Assembly: GCF_030167915.1 (NCBI RefSeq)
Contig: NZ_JARGNB010000001.1
Location: 1,116,001 to 1,180,000, forward strand
DNA: 64,000 bases
Direction: 5' to 3'
Source of the DNA: Aquabacterium humicola
GTDB lineage: Bacteria > Pseudomonadota > Gammaproteobacteria > Burkholderiales > Burkholderiaceae_C
Shown here: positions 19,387 through 27,848 of the stretch, one piece after another
Layout of the letters: each line of letters begins with the position of its first letter
Numbering within the stretch: position 1 is the first letter of the stretch
The notes under the pieces: generated by a model
What the model saw: the letters and a program-made list of their open reading frames with translations, nothing else
Databases searched by the model: none
What the model was told of the DNA's origin: nothing
Made by a program: the position numbers and the translations under genes

Positions 19387-20610
19387 TTACAGCTTCACCG
19401 GTCCGTCCAGCGACGGCGCCACCGTCTGCGCGGCTTCGCGGGCCTGCTGCTGGCGCGTGCGGTCGGCATAGTTGTCGGCGCGCGCCAGCTGCTCGCGGAT
19501 CATGGTGTTGTTCTGGCCCATGACCTCGATCGCCTTGGTGCGGAAGTTGTCCATCGCGTCCATGGCCTGGAAGGTCTGGTCGAACATTTCCTTCATCTTC
19601 TCGATGCCGAGCATCGGGTTCTGCGCGAACTGCGTGGTCTGGTCGACGTGCTGGTTCAGCGCGCGGCCGGTCTCGCTGATCAGGTTGCCGATGGTCGCGT
19701 TGACCCCCTGCAGCATCTCCATCACGCGGATCTGGTTGCCGGTGGCGCGGGCCACCGTCTGCGCCACCGCCAGCGCGCTCATGCCGGTGGTGGCCACGCG
19801 CGTGCAGCCGTTGATCATCTCGCGGCCGGTCTTCTTCAGCACGTCGAGCGCGAGGTAGCCGTTGACGCACACCGCCTGCTGCGTCTGGATGTCCTGCAGG
19901 TTCTGGCGGGCGTAGAACAGCACTTCCTGGCGCAGCGCCTGCGCGCGCTGCGGGTCGCTGGATTCGAGCGACTTGACCTTCTCCTCGAGCTTGGCGTCCA
20001 GCGTGGTCGCGAAGCGCGACGCGGCGGCGAGCTTCTGCATCGCGTCCCACAGCGTCTTGCGCGTCAGCTCGATGTCCTGGACGTCCTTCTCCATGTCGTC
20101 GCGCGCGGCGTAGAGCTGCGACATCGAACCCTTCAGCTGCTCGGCCGCGCTCTGGTACTTGCGGAAGTAGGCCTCGAGCTTGTTGCCGAACGGGATCAGC
20201 CCCAGCAGCTTGCGCGGCTGCATCAGGTCGCCGTCGTTGCCGGGGTTCAGCTCGTCGAGCTGCGAGCGGATCTCGGCGATCGCCTTGTACGCCGGCGTGT
20301 CCTCGATGCCGGCGAAGTTGCGCTGCATGAAGCGGCCCTGCATCAGCGACGAGGCGTTCGACACCTCCTCCTTGCCGAGCTTGAACGCGCTGTCCAGGCG
20401 CGAGCGGAACGAATCGGACTGCACGTCCTCGGTGGCCAGCGCGTCGATGAAGCGCATGACCTGCTCGTCGACCTGCGTCTGCACCTCGGGCTTCAGCGGC
20501 ACCGCCTCGCGCGCGGCTTCGGCAGGCACCGCCTGGATCACCTCCGGCGGCTCGAGCGTGAAGGCGGGCGTGGTCTTGGTGGCGGTGGTGGTCGGGGGCG
20601 TGGCGCTCAT
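19387..20610 (-). CDS. telA: TelA-family toxic anion resistance protein
   Basis: TelA/KlaA-family protein of 407 aa; family members are linked to tellurite resistance and other envelope or stress functions, but the molecular activity is not established. It is almost wholly helical, with NPGNDGDLMQPRKLLGLIPFGNKLEAYFRKYQSAAEQLK in the family's core region (quoted from two adjoining motifs, DLMQPRKLLGLIPFGNKL and EAYFRKYQS). The C-terminal half has ALAVAQTVARATGNQ and a coiled-coil-like tail. ATG ending at 20610 has AAGGAG upstream and overlaps the stop of the XpaC-like gene (ATGA), so the two are coupled. This pairing parallels xpaC-yaaN in Bacillus. Confidence 0.9.
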   Translation of the reverse strand: MSATPPTTTATKTTPAFTLEPPEVIQAVPAEAAREAVPLKPEVQTQVDEQVMRFIDALATEDVQSDSFRSRLDSAFKLGKEEVSNASSLMQGRFMQRNFAGIEDTPAYKAIAEIRSQLDELNPGNDGDLMQPRKLLGLIPFGNKLEAYFRKYQSAAEQLKGSMSQLYAARDDMEKDVQDIELTRKTLWDAMQKLAAASRFATTLDAKLEEKVKSLESSDPQRAQALRQEVLFYARQNLQDIQTQQAVCVNGYLALDVLKKTGREMINGCTRVATTGMSALAVAQTVARATGNQIRVMEMLQGVNATIGNLISETGRALNQHVDQTTQFAQNPMLGIEKMKEMFDQTFQAMDAMDNFRTKAIEVMGQNNTMIREQLARADNYADRTRQQQAREAAQTVAPSLDGPVKL

Positions 20611-21302
20611 CGCGGGTTCTCCTTGCTCGGAGCGTTCAATGACGGGGCATCCGCGCCGGGCAGGCCGGCGGGGCTGAATTTCTCGCTGAGGAACTTCGAA
20701 TGCACGAGGAAGGCATGCGCGTCCTGCGACGCGAGGTCGTCGCCGAGCTGGCGCACCTTCGATTCGAGCTCGGCGATGGTGTCCTTGAAGGTGTCCTGCG
20801 CGGTCTTGCCGTTGGCCAGCACCTTGGTCGTTGCGTACGACGCCGGAATCGACAGGTAGGTGTTCAGCGCATCGGGCAGGTAGCTGATCGCGATGTGGCG
20901 CGCGTGGAAGCTGTCCTGCAGCGACAGGTTGCCGCGCGAGCGCTCCCATTGCTGCAGCAGCGCCTCCAGCCCCTTGCACAGCTCCAGCACGCGGGCCTGC
21001 AGGCTGGCGGGGATGCGGTTGTCCGGGTTGTGCTCGGTGAGCCGCCGCACGCCCGACAGCGCCCGCTCCATCGCCTCGCGCGCGTCACCCTCGTCCTTGA
21101 ACTCCAGCGCCTCCCACTCGGGCTCCTTCTGCCACGGGAAGCCGAGCCACAGCCCGCCGACGGCGAAGCCGGCGAGGTAGCCGATCACCGCGACACCGAG
21201 CCCCAGCGTGCCGAGCAGGCCGAGCGCCTTCAGCACCAGCACGATGCTGGCCAGCCCGAGGCCGACCCAGTTGGCGGGGGAGAGGAACCAGCGGGCGATC
21301 AT
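20607..21302 (-). CDS. XpaC-like membrane protein
   Basis: Protein of 231 aa with two N-terminal membrane helices (WVGLGLASIVLVLKALGLLG and LGVAVIGYLAGFAVGGLWLG) and a cytoplasmic helical domain. The stretch LPDALNTYLSIPASYA matches the XpaC family, whose genes accompany telA-like genes in Bacillus. The historical link of XpaC to phosphate-ester dye hydrolysis is weak, so no enzyme activity is claimed. It sits 45 bases downstream of the VWA/solute-binding gene and overlaps telA by four bases, so it is the third gene of this operon. Confidence 0.8.
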   Translation of the reverse strand: MIARWFLSPANWVGLGLASIVLVLKALGLLGTLGLGVAVIGYLAGFAVGGLWLGFPWQKEPEWEALEFKDEGDAREAMERALSGVRRLTEHNPDNRIPASLQARVLELCKGLEALLQQWERSRGNLSLQDSFHARHIAISYLPDALNTYLSIPASYATTKVLANGKTAQDTFKDTIAELESKVRQLGDDLASQDAHAFLVHSKFLSEKFSPAGLPGADAPSLNAPSKENPR

Positions 21303-21347
21303 GAACGAACGAGCCGGACTAACCCTGCGAAGCCGCTCCGGGGGTGG

Positions 21348-23024
21348 TCATTGATATGCACGAATGTCCTTGAACACGCCGTACAGCGGCGTCTTGCGCG
21401 CATCGAACACACGCCCGCCGGTGGTCTGCACCAGGTCCTTCAGCGCCGCCTCGTTGGCCTCGCCGAACAGCACCATGAACACCGGGATGCCCTTGACGTC
21501 CTCGGGCAGCGCGGCGTAGTCGCGCTTGAACTGCTCGAGCGAGCGGCCCTTGTTGTTCTCGCCGTCGGTGAAAGCCACCACCGAGTACTGGTAGCGCGGG
21601 TTCTTCTGCTTCTCGGCCAGCATGTTGCGCAGCGATTCGTAGACCGCGTCGTAAAGCGCTGTGCCGCCAGTGAAGACCAGCTTGTCGGCGAAGTCGCGCA
21701 CCTGGCCCAGCGCCTGCTGCTTGGCTTCGCTGTCCTGCTGCAGCTGCACGCCCTTCGCGCCGGTGACCGGCGCGGGCAGCTCGAACTTGGTCAGGCCGTA
21801 GGGCTGCTCGGAAAAGGGCTGCATCCACAGCTTCTCGCGGTCGGTCAGGCGGGCGATGCGGCCGGTCAGCGAGGCATCGGCGCCGGCGATGTAGTGGATC
21901 GCCTGCACCAGCTGCTGCCGGCGGCCACCGCCCTGCATGCTGCCGCTGGTATCGAGCACGAAGGTCGACGCGATCGGCGTGCGGAACTCGTTGAGGTAGG
22001 CGGCGATCAGGCCGTCGGCCAGCGCGCGATCGGGCGAGAACGGCAGCTCGACCTGCAGCCCCTGCTTCGGCAGCAGGTCCTCGACGCGCGACGCGAACTC
22101 GGGCTTGATCGGCCGCCGCAGCGTCTGGCGCGCCAGCCACAGCTGCGCGGCCTCGCCCTTCAGGTAGTCGACGACCTTCTGGTAGTCCGCCCGCCGCGCG
22201 TCGTTCAGCAGCATCAGCGGATAGTCGGCGGTGGCCACCCCTTCGTAGGGGTAGATCAGCTGCAGCTTCTCGCGCAGCTTGCCCGAGGCGTTCAGGCTCA
22301 GCAGCCAGCTCTCGTAGTTGATGAAGGCATTGACCCGCGTGCCCTGCTGCAGGATGAACTGCTCGGAGAGGTAGGTCGAGTTGTCGCCCGGCAGCTTGTA
22401 GCCCTTCAGGAAGTCGGCGATCGCGCCGCGGTCGACGTCGGCCGCGTTCAGCGCCTCGGTCTTGCCGCTGGCCGACGCCACCACGCCCATCAGCGCCATG
22501 AAGCCCTGGTTCGAGGTCGCCGGATTCGACAACGCGTAGTTGAGCTTGCCGGCCTTGGCGGCGGTGGCGATCTGCTTCCAGGTCAGCTTGGCGGCCACCG
22601 CCGGGTCGGCCCAACCGATGCGCCTGGCGTCGCTCTCGCTGATGCCGACGGCGATCGGCGACAGCATGATCTTCTCCTGCAGCTTGACGCGCGACTGGCC
22701 CTGCGCATCGGACAGCAGGTACTTGGCGTTCGCGAACCACGCGGCGTCGGCCTTGGTGGCGCCGGTCAGCACGGCTTCTGTGCTTTCCATCGTGCCGCCG
22801 AACTGGAACTTCAGCTTGACGCCGGTGGCCTTGGCGACCATTTCCTCCAGCGGCTGCACGTCGCGCAGGTCGCTGGTGGCGAGGATCTTGAATTCCGCCG
22901 TCTCGGCACTGACGGCCGGCGTCGAGGGCTTCGACGCCGGCGGTGTCTCGTCCTTGCCGCAGCCGGCGAGACCGATCAGCGCGACCGCCGCCGTCAGCAG
23001 GAAACCGCGCTTCGCGAACGTCAT
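21348..23024 (-). CDS. Solute-binding / VWA fusion lipoprotein
   Basis: Lipoprotein of 558 aa (signal LLTAAVALIGLAGCGK). Residues about 45-330 form a periplasmic binding-protein fold of the extracellular solute-binding type (FKILATSDLRDVQPL, DAAWFANAKYLL, NPATSNQGFMALMGV). Residues about 350-540 form a von Willebrand A domain with an intact metal-ion site: DTSGSMQGG, FTGGTALYDAV and FTDGENN. Its ATG overlaps the stop of the preceding gene (ATGA). Joining a ligand-binding fold to a MIDAS adhesion-type domain on one lipid-anchored protein suggests sensing plus protein-protein contact at the envelope, within a TelA/XpaC operon. The ligand is unknown. Confidence 0.87.
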   Translation of the reverse strand: MTFAKRGFLLTAAVALIGLAGCGKDETPPASKPSTPAVSAETAEFKILATSDLRDVQPLEEMVAKATGVKLKFQFGGTMESTEAVLTGATKADAAWFANAKYLLSDAQGQSRVKLQEKIMLSPIAVGISESDARRIGWADPAVAAKLTWKQIATAAKAGKLNYALSNPATSNQGFMALMGVVASASGKTEALNAADVDRGAIADFLKGYKLPGDNSTYLSEQFILQQGTRVNAFINYESWLLSLNASGKLREKLQLIYPYEGVATADYPLMLLNDARRADYQKVVDYLKGEAAQLWLARQTLRRPIKPEFASRVEDLLPKQGLQVELPFSPDRALADGLIAAYLNEFRTPIASTFVLDTSGSMQGGGRRQQLVQAIHYIAGADASLTGRIARLTDREKLWMQPFSEQPYGLTKFELPAPVTGAKGVQLQQDSEAKQQALGQVRDFADKLVFTGGTALYDAVYESLRNMLAEKQKNPRYQYSVVAFTDGENNKGRSLEQFKRDYAALPEDVKGIPVFMVLFGEANEAALKDLVQTTGGRVFDARKTPLYGVFKDIRAYQ

Positions 23025-24157
23025 TGCGTCATCTCCTTGGCCACCGTGTCGATCATCTCCGCCATCAGCTCGAAGGACGGCGGATCGACCACCTGCGTCA
23101 CCCGCGGCTCGACCGCCAGCCCGGTCGGCTGCACCGCCTGAATGAAGCGCTGCGTGTCGGCGACGCGGAAGCCGTACTCGACCGCGATGCTCTGCAGCTC
23201 GGCGTTGTTGGCCAGCAGCTCGGACAGCGCCTTCGCGCGCTCGTTCATGCCGATGAAGACCACCTTGTTGATGATCGTGGGCTGCGGGTACAGCAGCACC
23301 ATGTCGGCGCCGATGCCCTTCTTCTGCAGCGCGTAGTGCACCAGCTGGTTCTCGTAGATGAAAGCCAGCGGCGTCTTGCCGATGCCGATCGCGACGTAGT
23401 CGTCGAAGTTGCCGTTGACGTAGTTCTCCTGGTAGCCCTGGCGCTTGAACAGCTCGGCCAGCTTCAGCGCGCTGGCCTGCGCGGTGGCGCGGTCGGTGAC
23501 CACGTCGCCGTTGAGCGCGTGGCTGGTCAGCGCGAGGTACATCGCCGCGGAGTTGCTGCGCCGCACGTCGGTGGTCGAGACCAGCACGCTGCGGCTGACG
23601 TCGTAGGCCGACGCGTCCTTGAAGTCGCGCCACTTCTTCTTCGCCAGCATCGCCTGCGTGAGTTTCGCCATGTCGAGGCCGTAGACCTTCGGGCTCAGGG
23701 GCTTGGCGATGCCGTTGGCGACCAGGATCTTCGCGATCGGCTCCCACGACGCGATGACCATCGGCGTGAAGAACGGCGCCGACTGCGCGGCAGCCAGGTT
23801 GGCCTTGCGCGCCGCGTCGACGATCTGGTTCGCCGCGACCACGCCGGACGGGAACAGGAAGTCGGGTGCCGCGCCGGCCACCACCTTGGCCGCCATGTCG
23901 CGGCTGCCGACGCGCGTCACCGCCACCGGCAGCTTGTTCGCCGCCAGCACCTTGAGGACCCGCGGGTCCTTGAAGAAGGGCTCGACGTCGAGCGCGATCA
24001 CGCCTTTCAGCTCGACCGCGTTGGCGATCGCCTGCTGCTCGATGCGCTGGGTTTCGTCGCGCTGCTGGCCGCGCAGCGCGAAGAACAGGGCCGCGCCGAA
24101 GCCCGCCAGCAAAACCAGCGTGATGACCGTGCGCCCCGTCTTGGAGAGTGCCGCCAT
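23021..24157 (-). CDS. Membrane-anchored extracellular solute-binding protein
   Basis: Protein of 378 aa with one N-terminal membrane segment (TVITLVLLAGFGAALFFALR), which has no clear cleavage site and may be a stable anchor. A binding-protein fold follows (VELKGVIALDVEPFF, AAPDFLFPSGVVAANQIV, TPLAFIYENQLVHYAL). The fold parallels the N-terminal half of the next gene, so the pair probably arose by duplication. ATG ending at 24157 with AAGGCAGG upstream is preferred over a TTG 15 bases earlier. No ABC permease or ATPase is nearby, so it is unlikely to serve transport. First gene of the TelA operon. Confidence 0.8.
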   Translation of the reverse strand: MAALSKTGRTVITLVLLAGFGAALFFALRGQQRDETQRIEQQAIANAVELKGVIALDVEPFFKDPRVLKVLAANKLPVAVTRVGSRDMAAKVVAGAAPDFLFPSGVVAANQIVDAARKANLAAAQSAPFFTPMVIASWEPIAKILVANGIAKPLSPKVYGLDMAKLTQAMLAKKKWRDFKDASAYDVSRSVLVSTTDVRRSNSAAMYLALTSHALNGDVVTDRATAQASALKLAELFKRQGYQENYVNGNFDDYVAIGIGKTPLAFIYENQLVHYALQKKGIGADMVLLYPQPTIINKVVFIGMNERAKALSELLANNAELQSIAVEYGFRVADTQRFIQAVQPTGLAVEPRVTQVVDPPSFELMAEMIDTVAKEMTQ

Positions 24158-24172
24158 GAACCTGCCTTGCAA

Positions 24173-24201
24173 GCCACCTGATTGGTGGCGCCGGCATGAT
24201 A
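24173..24201 (-). promoter_or_regulatory. Putative promoter -10 and leader hairpin of the TelA operon
   Basis: On the minus strand a TATCAT element (24201-24196) lies in the 86-base gap after ctlX. It is followed by a hairpin GCCACC/GGTGGC (24173-24178 with 24184-24189, loop TGATT) close to the expected 5' end of the transcript and just before the ribosome-binding site. No -35 box is evident. Confidence 0.3.
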
Positions 24202-24243
24202 CGGCGCGGGCCGGGCGGCGCCCGCGCTATGCGACGGCCTGCA

Positions 24244-25173
24244 TCATCGGGGCGCGAGATGCACGCCGGCCAGCATGCAGCGCACCGAGCCACCGGCGAG
24301 CTCGATCGTCGGCACCGACAGCGGCAGCAGCCGCGCGCTGCGCTCGATGCGGCGCCGCTGCAGCCCGTTCAGGGCGGCCGCCGCGCGGGCCGACAGCGCC
24401 AGCACCCGGCCGCCGCGGCCGGTGAGCTCCAGCGCGTTGCCGGCGAACTCGGCGATCTGCGCCGCACTGAGCGCAATGACCTCGCGGCCCGAGTCGACGA
24501 GGCGCCGGTGCACCTCGTCGCGGCGGCGTTCGTCGCCGATCAGGTCCAGCGCCACCAGCGCGACCTCGCTGCCCAGGCACATCATCACGTTGGTGTGGTA
24601 GACGGGTCGGCCGTCGCTGCCCCGGGCATCGAACAGCATCGGCTCGTAGTTGAAGTGGGTGCAGAAGCGCTCCAGCGCCACCTCATTCGCCCGGTTCGAG
24701 CGCGCGACGTAGGCCACGCGGTGCAGGTGGTCCAGCACCATCGCGCCGGTGCCCTCGAGGAACAGCCCGTCGGGTTCCAGCCCCGAGTAGTCGATGACGT
24801 CCTGCACGCGGTAGCGCTGCTTCAGCAGCTCGATCACGTCGGCGCGGCGTTCGCGGCGGCGGTTCGGCGCGAACATCGGGTAGATCGCGACATGGCCGCC
24901 GGCATGGGTCGAGAACCAGTTGTTCGGGAACACCGCGTCGGGCGTGTCGCGCTCGCCCTCGTCGTCGAACAGGTGCACGGTGACACCGGCTTCGCGCAGC
25001 GTCTCGGCCGCGGCCGTCACCTCGTCGCGCGCGGCCGCGGCGATCTGACGCGGCACGCGGTCGCCGGCGGGCTGCTGGAAGGCGTTGTCGGCCGCCGTCT
25101 CGGTGTTCGGATGGAAACGGTGCGGGCGGATCATCACGACGGCGGCGGGCGCCTGGATCGACGTCGGGGGCAT
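24244..25173 (-). CDS. ctlX: CtlX-like hydrolase of the amidinotransferase superfamily
   Basis: Guanidine-modifying-superfamily enzyme of 309 aa matching the citrulline-utilisation hydrolase CtlX group. Visible features are MIRPHRFHPNTETAADNAFQ at the start, the substrate-loop DAVFPNNWFSTH, LFLEGTGAMVLDH, the His in PVYHTNVMMCLG and a C-terminal nucleophile Cys in GGSVRCMLAGVHL (about 296). The usual Glu, His and Cys catalytic positions are present. It probably acts on citrulline or an arginine-like amide; an arginine deiminase role is less likely at this length. It is transcribed away from the moeB-like gene. Confidence 0.85.
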   Translation of the reverse strand: MPPTSIQAPAAVVMIRPHRFHPNTETAADNAFQQPAGDRVPRQIAAAARDEVTAAAETLREAGVTVHLFDDEGERDTPDAVFPNNWFSTHAGGHVAIYPMFAPNRRRERRADVIELLKQRYRVQDVIDYSGLEPDGLFLEGTGAMVLDHLHRVAYVARSNRANEVALERFCTHFNYEPMLFDARGSDGRPVYHTNVMMCLGSEVALVALDLIGDERRRDEVHRRLVDSGREVIALSAAQIAEFAGNALELTGRGGRVLALSARAAAALNGLQRRRIERSARLLPLSVPTIELAGGSVRCMLAGVHLAPR

Positions 25174-25310
25174 GCGGCTCAGACTCCGGCAAGGGCGATG
25201 GGGCTGGATTCTCGAAAACCGCCGCGCCAGCGAACAGCTTGCACAATGACCGGAATCCCGGTGCCCGCGCGCAGTTTGCGCAGGGCCGTCGCACAAAACG
25301 AAAGCCCGGG

Positions 25311-25344
25311 CGAAAGCCGCCCCGAAAGCCGCCCCGAAAGCCCC
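25311..25344. repeat. Short 12-bp tandem repeat before the ThiF/MoeB gene
   Basis: The unit CGAAAGCCGCCC starts at 25311 and 25323, with a partial third copy at 25335, ending three bases before the ATG at 25347. It lies where the ribosome-binding site should be, so copy-number changes would alter the 5' leader. Confidence 0.6.
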
Positions 25345-25346
25345 GC

Positions 25347-26120
25347 ATGGACGACACCCAGCTGCTGCGCTATTCGCGCCATGTGCTGCTCGACGAGATC
25401 GGCGTCGAGGGCCAGCAGCGTTTCCTGCAGTCGCACGCGCTGGTGATCGGCGCCGGCGGCCTGGGCTCGCCGGTCGCGCTGTACCTGGGCACCGCGGGCG
25501 TCGGCACGCTGACGCTGGTCGACCACGACACGGTGGACCTGACCAACCTGCAGCGCCAGATCGCGCACAACGCGGCGCGCATCGGGCGGCCCAAGGCCGA
25601 GTCGGCACGCGACAGCATCGCCGCCATCAACCCCGACGTGCAGGTGCTGCCGGTGATCCAGCGCGCCGACGCGGCGTGGCTGGACGCCGCCGTCGCGCGC
25701 GCCGACGTCGTGGTCGACTGCAGCGACAACTTCGGCACGCGCCAGGCGGTCAACGCCGCCTGCGTCGCGCATGCCAGGCCGCTGGTCTCGGGTGCCGCGG
25801 TCGGCTTCGACGGCCAGGTGTCGGTCTACGACGTGCGCCGCGCCGATGCGCCCTGCTACGCCTGCCTGTTCCCGCCCGACGCCACCACCGAGGAAGTGCG
25901 CTGCGCGACGATGGGCGTGTTCGCGCCGCTGGTCGGCATCATCGGCACCATCCAGGCGGCCGAGGCACTGAAGCTGCTGGCCGGCATCGGCTCGTCGCTG
26001 GCCGGCCGGCTGCAGATGCTGGACGCGCGCACGATGGAGTGGACCGAGATCAAGCTGGCGCGCCAGGCGGACTGCCCCGTCTGCGCCGGGCGCAGACCGA
26101 GGGTTCAGGCGCCGAGCTGA
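25347..26120 (+). CDS. moeB: MoeB/ThiF/HesA-family adenylyltransferase
   Basis: E1-like enzyme of 257 aa that adenylates the C-terminus of a small sulfur carrier (MoaD or ThiS) for molybdopterin or thiamine synthesis. It begins QLLRYSRHVLLDEIGVEGQ. The nucleotide site is GAGGLGSPVALYLGTAG with LVDHDTVDLTNLQRQ. Two CxxC pairs (CYACLF and CPVCAG) make the structural zinc site. The conserved Cys is in EEVRCATMGVFAP. There is no C-terminal rhodanese domain, so it is a MoeB-type stand-alone protein; ThiF cannot be excluded. Its end overlaps the convergent HAD gene by 16 bases. Confidence 0.9.
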   Translation: MDDTQLLRYSRHVLLDEIGVEGQQRFLQSHALVIGAGGLGSPVALYLGTAGVGTLTLVDHDTVDLTNLQRQIAHNAARIGRPKAESARDSIAAINPDVQVLPVIQRADAAWLDAAVARADVVVDCSDNFGTRQAVNAACVAHARPLVSGAAVGFDGQVSVYDVRRADAPCYACLFPPDATTEEVRCATMGVFAPLVGIIGTIQAAEALKLLAGIGSSLAGRLQMLDARTMEWTEIKLARQADCPVCAGRRPRVQAPS

Positions 26121-26785
26121 TCGGCCAGCCGCAGCAGGTCGGCGACGCGGTGGTGCGGCGTGCCCTGCGGCGTCACCGGCTTCAGGTCGGCACGCTCCAG
26201 CCACGCGGCACGCAGGCCCGCGCCGAGCGCGCCGTCGACGTCCAGCTGGCCGTCGTCACCGATGTGCAGCACCGCGCCGTGCGACGCGCGGGCCAGCGAG
26301 CAGGCGTGGTGGAAGATGGCCGCCTCCGGCTTGCCGCGGCCGAACTCGCGCGCGCTGATCGCACCGCGGAAGTAGCGGCCCAGCCCGACCTTCGCGACAT
26401 CCGCATTGCCGTTCGACAGCGCGACGATCGGCCAGCGCGCGGCCAGCCGGTCCAGCGCCGGGATCACGTCGGCGAACAGCTCCACCCGCTGGCGCTCCTC
26501 GAAGAAGACGTCGAACGCGGGCTCGGCCAGCGCCGGGTCGTCGCCATGCTGCTGCAGCGCGCGGCGGATCGATTCGAGCCGGATGCGCGACAGGTCGTGC
26601 GACCAGTCCGGCTGCTCGGCGGCGACCAGGTTGCGCAGCACGCGCAGCGAGGCCGCGTCGTGGCCCGCGGCGGTGGCCGGCGCGTGCTCGGCCAGCCAGC
26701 GCAGCAGCACGTCCTCGGCGCGCGCGATGGCCGGCCAGATCGGCCACAGGGTGTCGTCGAGGTCCAGCGTCAGCGCGGCAATCAT
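26105..26785 (-). CDS. HAD-family hydrolase
   Basis: Haloacid dehalogenase-like phosphatase of 226 aa. Motif I is DLDDTLWP (residues 7-14), motif II is LSNGN, motif III the Lys of GRGKPEAAIF, and motif IV GDDGQLDVDGALGAGLRAAW. An all-helical cap lies between I and II. The arrangement resembles YjjG/REG-2-like members that dephosphorylate small phosphate esters such as nucleotides. ATG ending at 26785 puts motif I at the usual distance. The 3' end overlaps moeB on the other strand. Confidence 0.88.
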   Translation of the reverse strand: MIAALTLDLDDTLWPIWPAIARAEDVLLRWLAEHAPATAAGHDAASLRVLRNLVAAEQPDWSHDLSRIRLESIRRALQQHGDDPALAEPAFDVFFEERQRVELFADVIPALDRLAARWPIVALSNGNADVAKVGLGRYFRGAISAREFGRGKPEAAIFHHACSLARASHGAVLHIGDDGQLDVDGALGAGLRAAWLERADLKPVTPQGTPHHRVADLLRLADQLGA

Positions 26786-26848
26786 CGTCACGGGATTCGT
26801 CGTTCGGGCCGGGTCGGGCCGGTTGATCAAGCCGGCATCGTAGTGGCG

Positions 26849-26854
26849 TAAGCT
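26849..26854 (+). promoter_or_regulatory. Putative -10 element (TAAGCT) 7 bases before the LOG-family gene
   Basis: TAAGCT ends 7 bases before ATG 26862 with no Shine-Dalgarno sequence between, the same compact layout seen at ppx and rocF. No clear -35 is present. Confidence 0.3.
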
Positions 26855-26861
26855 CGCGCCG

Positions 26862-27848
26862 ATGGACAGCCTCGAACAAGACCCCGGCACACGCGGCACC
26901 GCCCCGGCGGCGGATCCCCAGGCGGCAGCGGGCGGCGCCACCGGCGCCGGTGCCGGCGCACCGATGAACGTGCGCAACTTTCCGACGGCCGAGGAGGACG
27001 CGCACCTCGTGCACGAGAAGAGCCGCTACGGCGGCCCGGAAAGCAGCTACAAGCTGGCCTTCACGGACACCGAGTTCCTGCTGCGCGAAGAGCTGCGGCC
27101 GGTGCGCATGCAGCTGGAGCTGCTGAAGCCCGAGGTCGTGCAGCACGAGCACGGCATCGAGTCGACGATCGTGATCTTCGGCTCCGCGCGCATCCTGCCG
27201 CCGGAGGTCGCCCAGCAGCGCCTGGACCAGGCGCGCGCGACCGGCATCGAGCAGAACGAACGCCGCGCCGAGGCCGCCGTCGCGATGAGCCTGTACTACG
27301 AGGAGGCGCGGCGCTTCGCGGCGCTGGTCACCGAGCGCTCGCGCACGCTGGACACGCCGATCTACGTCGTCACCGGCGGCGGCCCCGGCATCATGGAAGC
27401 GGGCAACCGCGGTGCGTTCGACGTCGGCGGGAAAAGCATCGGCCTGAACATCGTCTTGCCGCACGAACAGGAACCCAACGCCTACATCACCCCGGAGCTG
27501 TGCTTCCAGTTCCATTACTTTGCTCTGCGCAAGATGCACTTCGTGATGCGCAGCATCGCGCTGGTGTGCTTTCCCGGCGGCTTCGGCACGCTGGACGAAC
27601 TGTTCGAGGTGATGACGCTGATCCAGACCGGAAAGAGCCGGCGCCGGCCGATCCTGATGTTCGGACGCGCGTTCTGGGAGAAGCTGATCAACTGGCAGCA
27701 CCTCGTCGACACCGGGATGATCAGCCCGGGCGACCTGCAACTCTTCCACTTCGTCGAGACCGCCGAGGACGCGTGGTCGCGCCTGGCCGAGCACTACGGC
27801 TTCGACGCGACGCCGACGATCACCGGCGCCTACGCCGAAGACGTCTGA
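26862..27848 (+). CDS. LOG-family protein (TIGR00730-like)
   Basis: Rossmann-fold protein of 328 aa with both hallmark motifs of the lysine-decarboxylase-like/LOG family: GGGPGIMEAGNRGA (about 173-186) and PGGFGTLDE (about 237-245). LOG enzymes remove ribose 5'-phosphate from cytokinin nucleotides or other nucleoside monophosphates. This member is longer than the roughly 190-aa minimal LOG: about 130 residues precede the Rossmann core, starting with a low-complexity Ala/Gly segment and then NFPTAEEDAHLVHEKSRYGG. Its substrate is probably an AMP-like nucleotide. Overlaps the convergent kinase gene by 19 bases. Confidence 0.85.
   Translation: MDSLEQDPGTRGTAPAADPQAAAGGATGAGAGAPMNVRNFPTAEEDAHLVHEKSRYGGPESSYKLAFTDTEFLLREELRPVRMQLELLKPEVVQHEHGIESTIVIFGSARILPPEVAQQRLDQARATGIEQNERRAEAAVAMSLYYEEARRFAALVTERSRTLDTPIYVVTGGGPGIMEAGNRGAFDVGGKSIGLNIVLPHEQEPNAYITPELCFQFHYFALRKMHFVMRSIALVCFPGGFGTLDELFEVMTLIQTGKSRRRPILMFGRAFWEKLINWQHLVDTGMISPGDLQLFHFVETAEDAWSRLAEHYGFDATPTITGAYAEDV

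Noticed and set aside
19387-20610. Naming the TelA operon a tellurite-resistance system
   Set aside because: TelA-family membership does not prove tellurite resistance, and none of the other Ter genes (terC, terD) are present.
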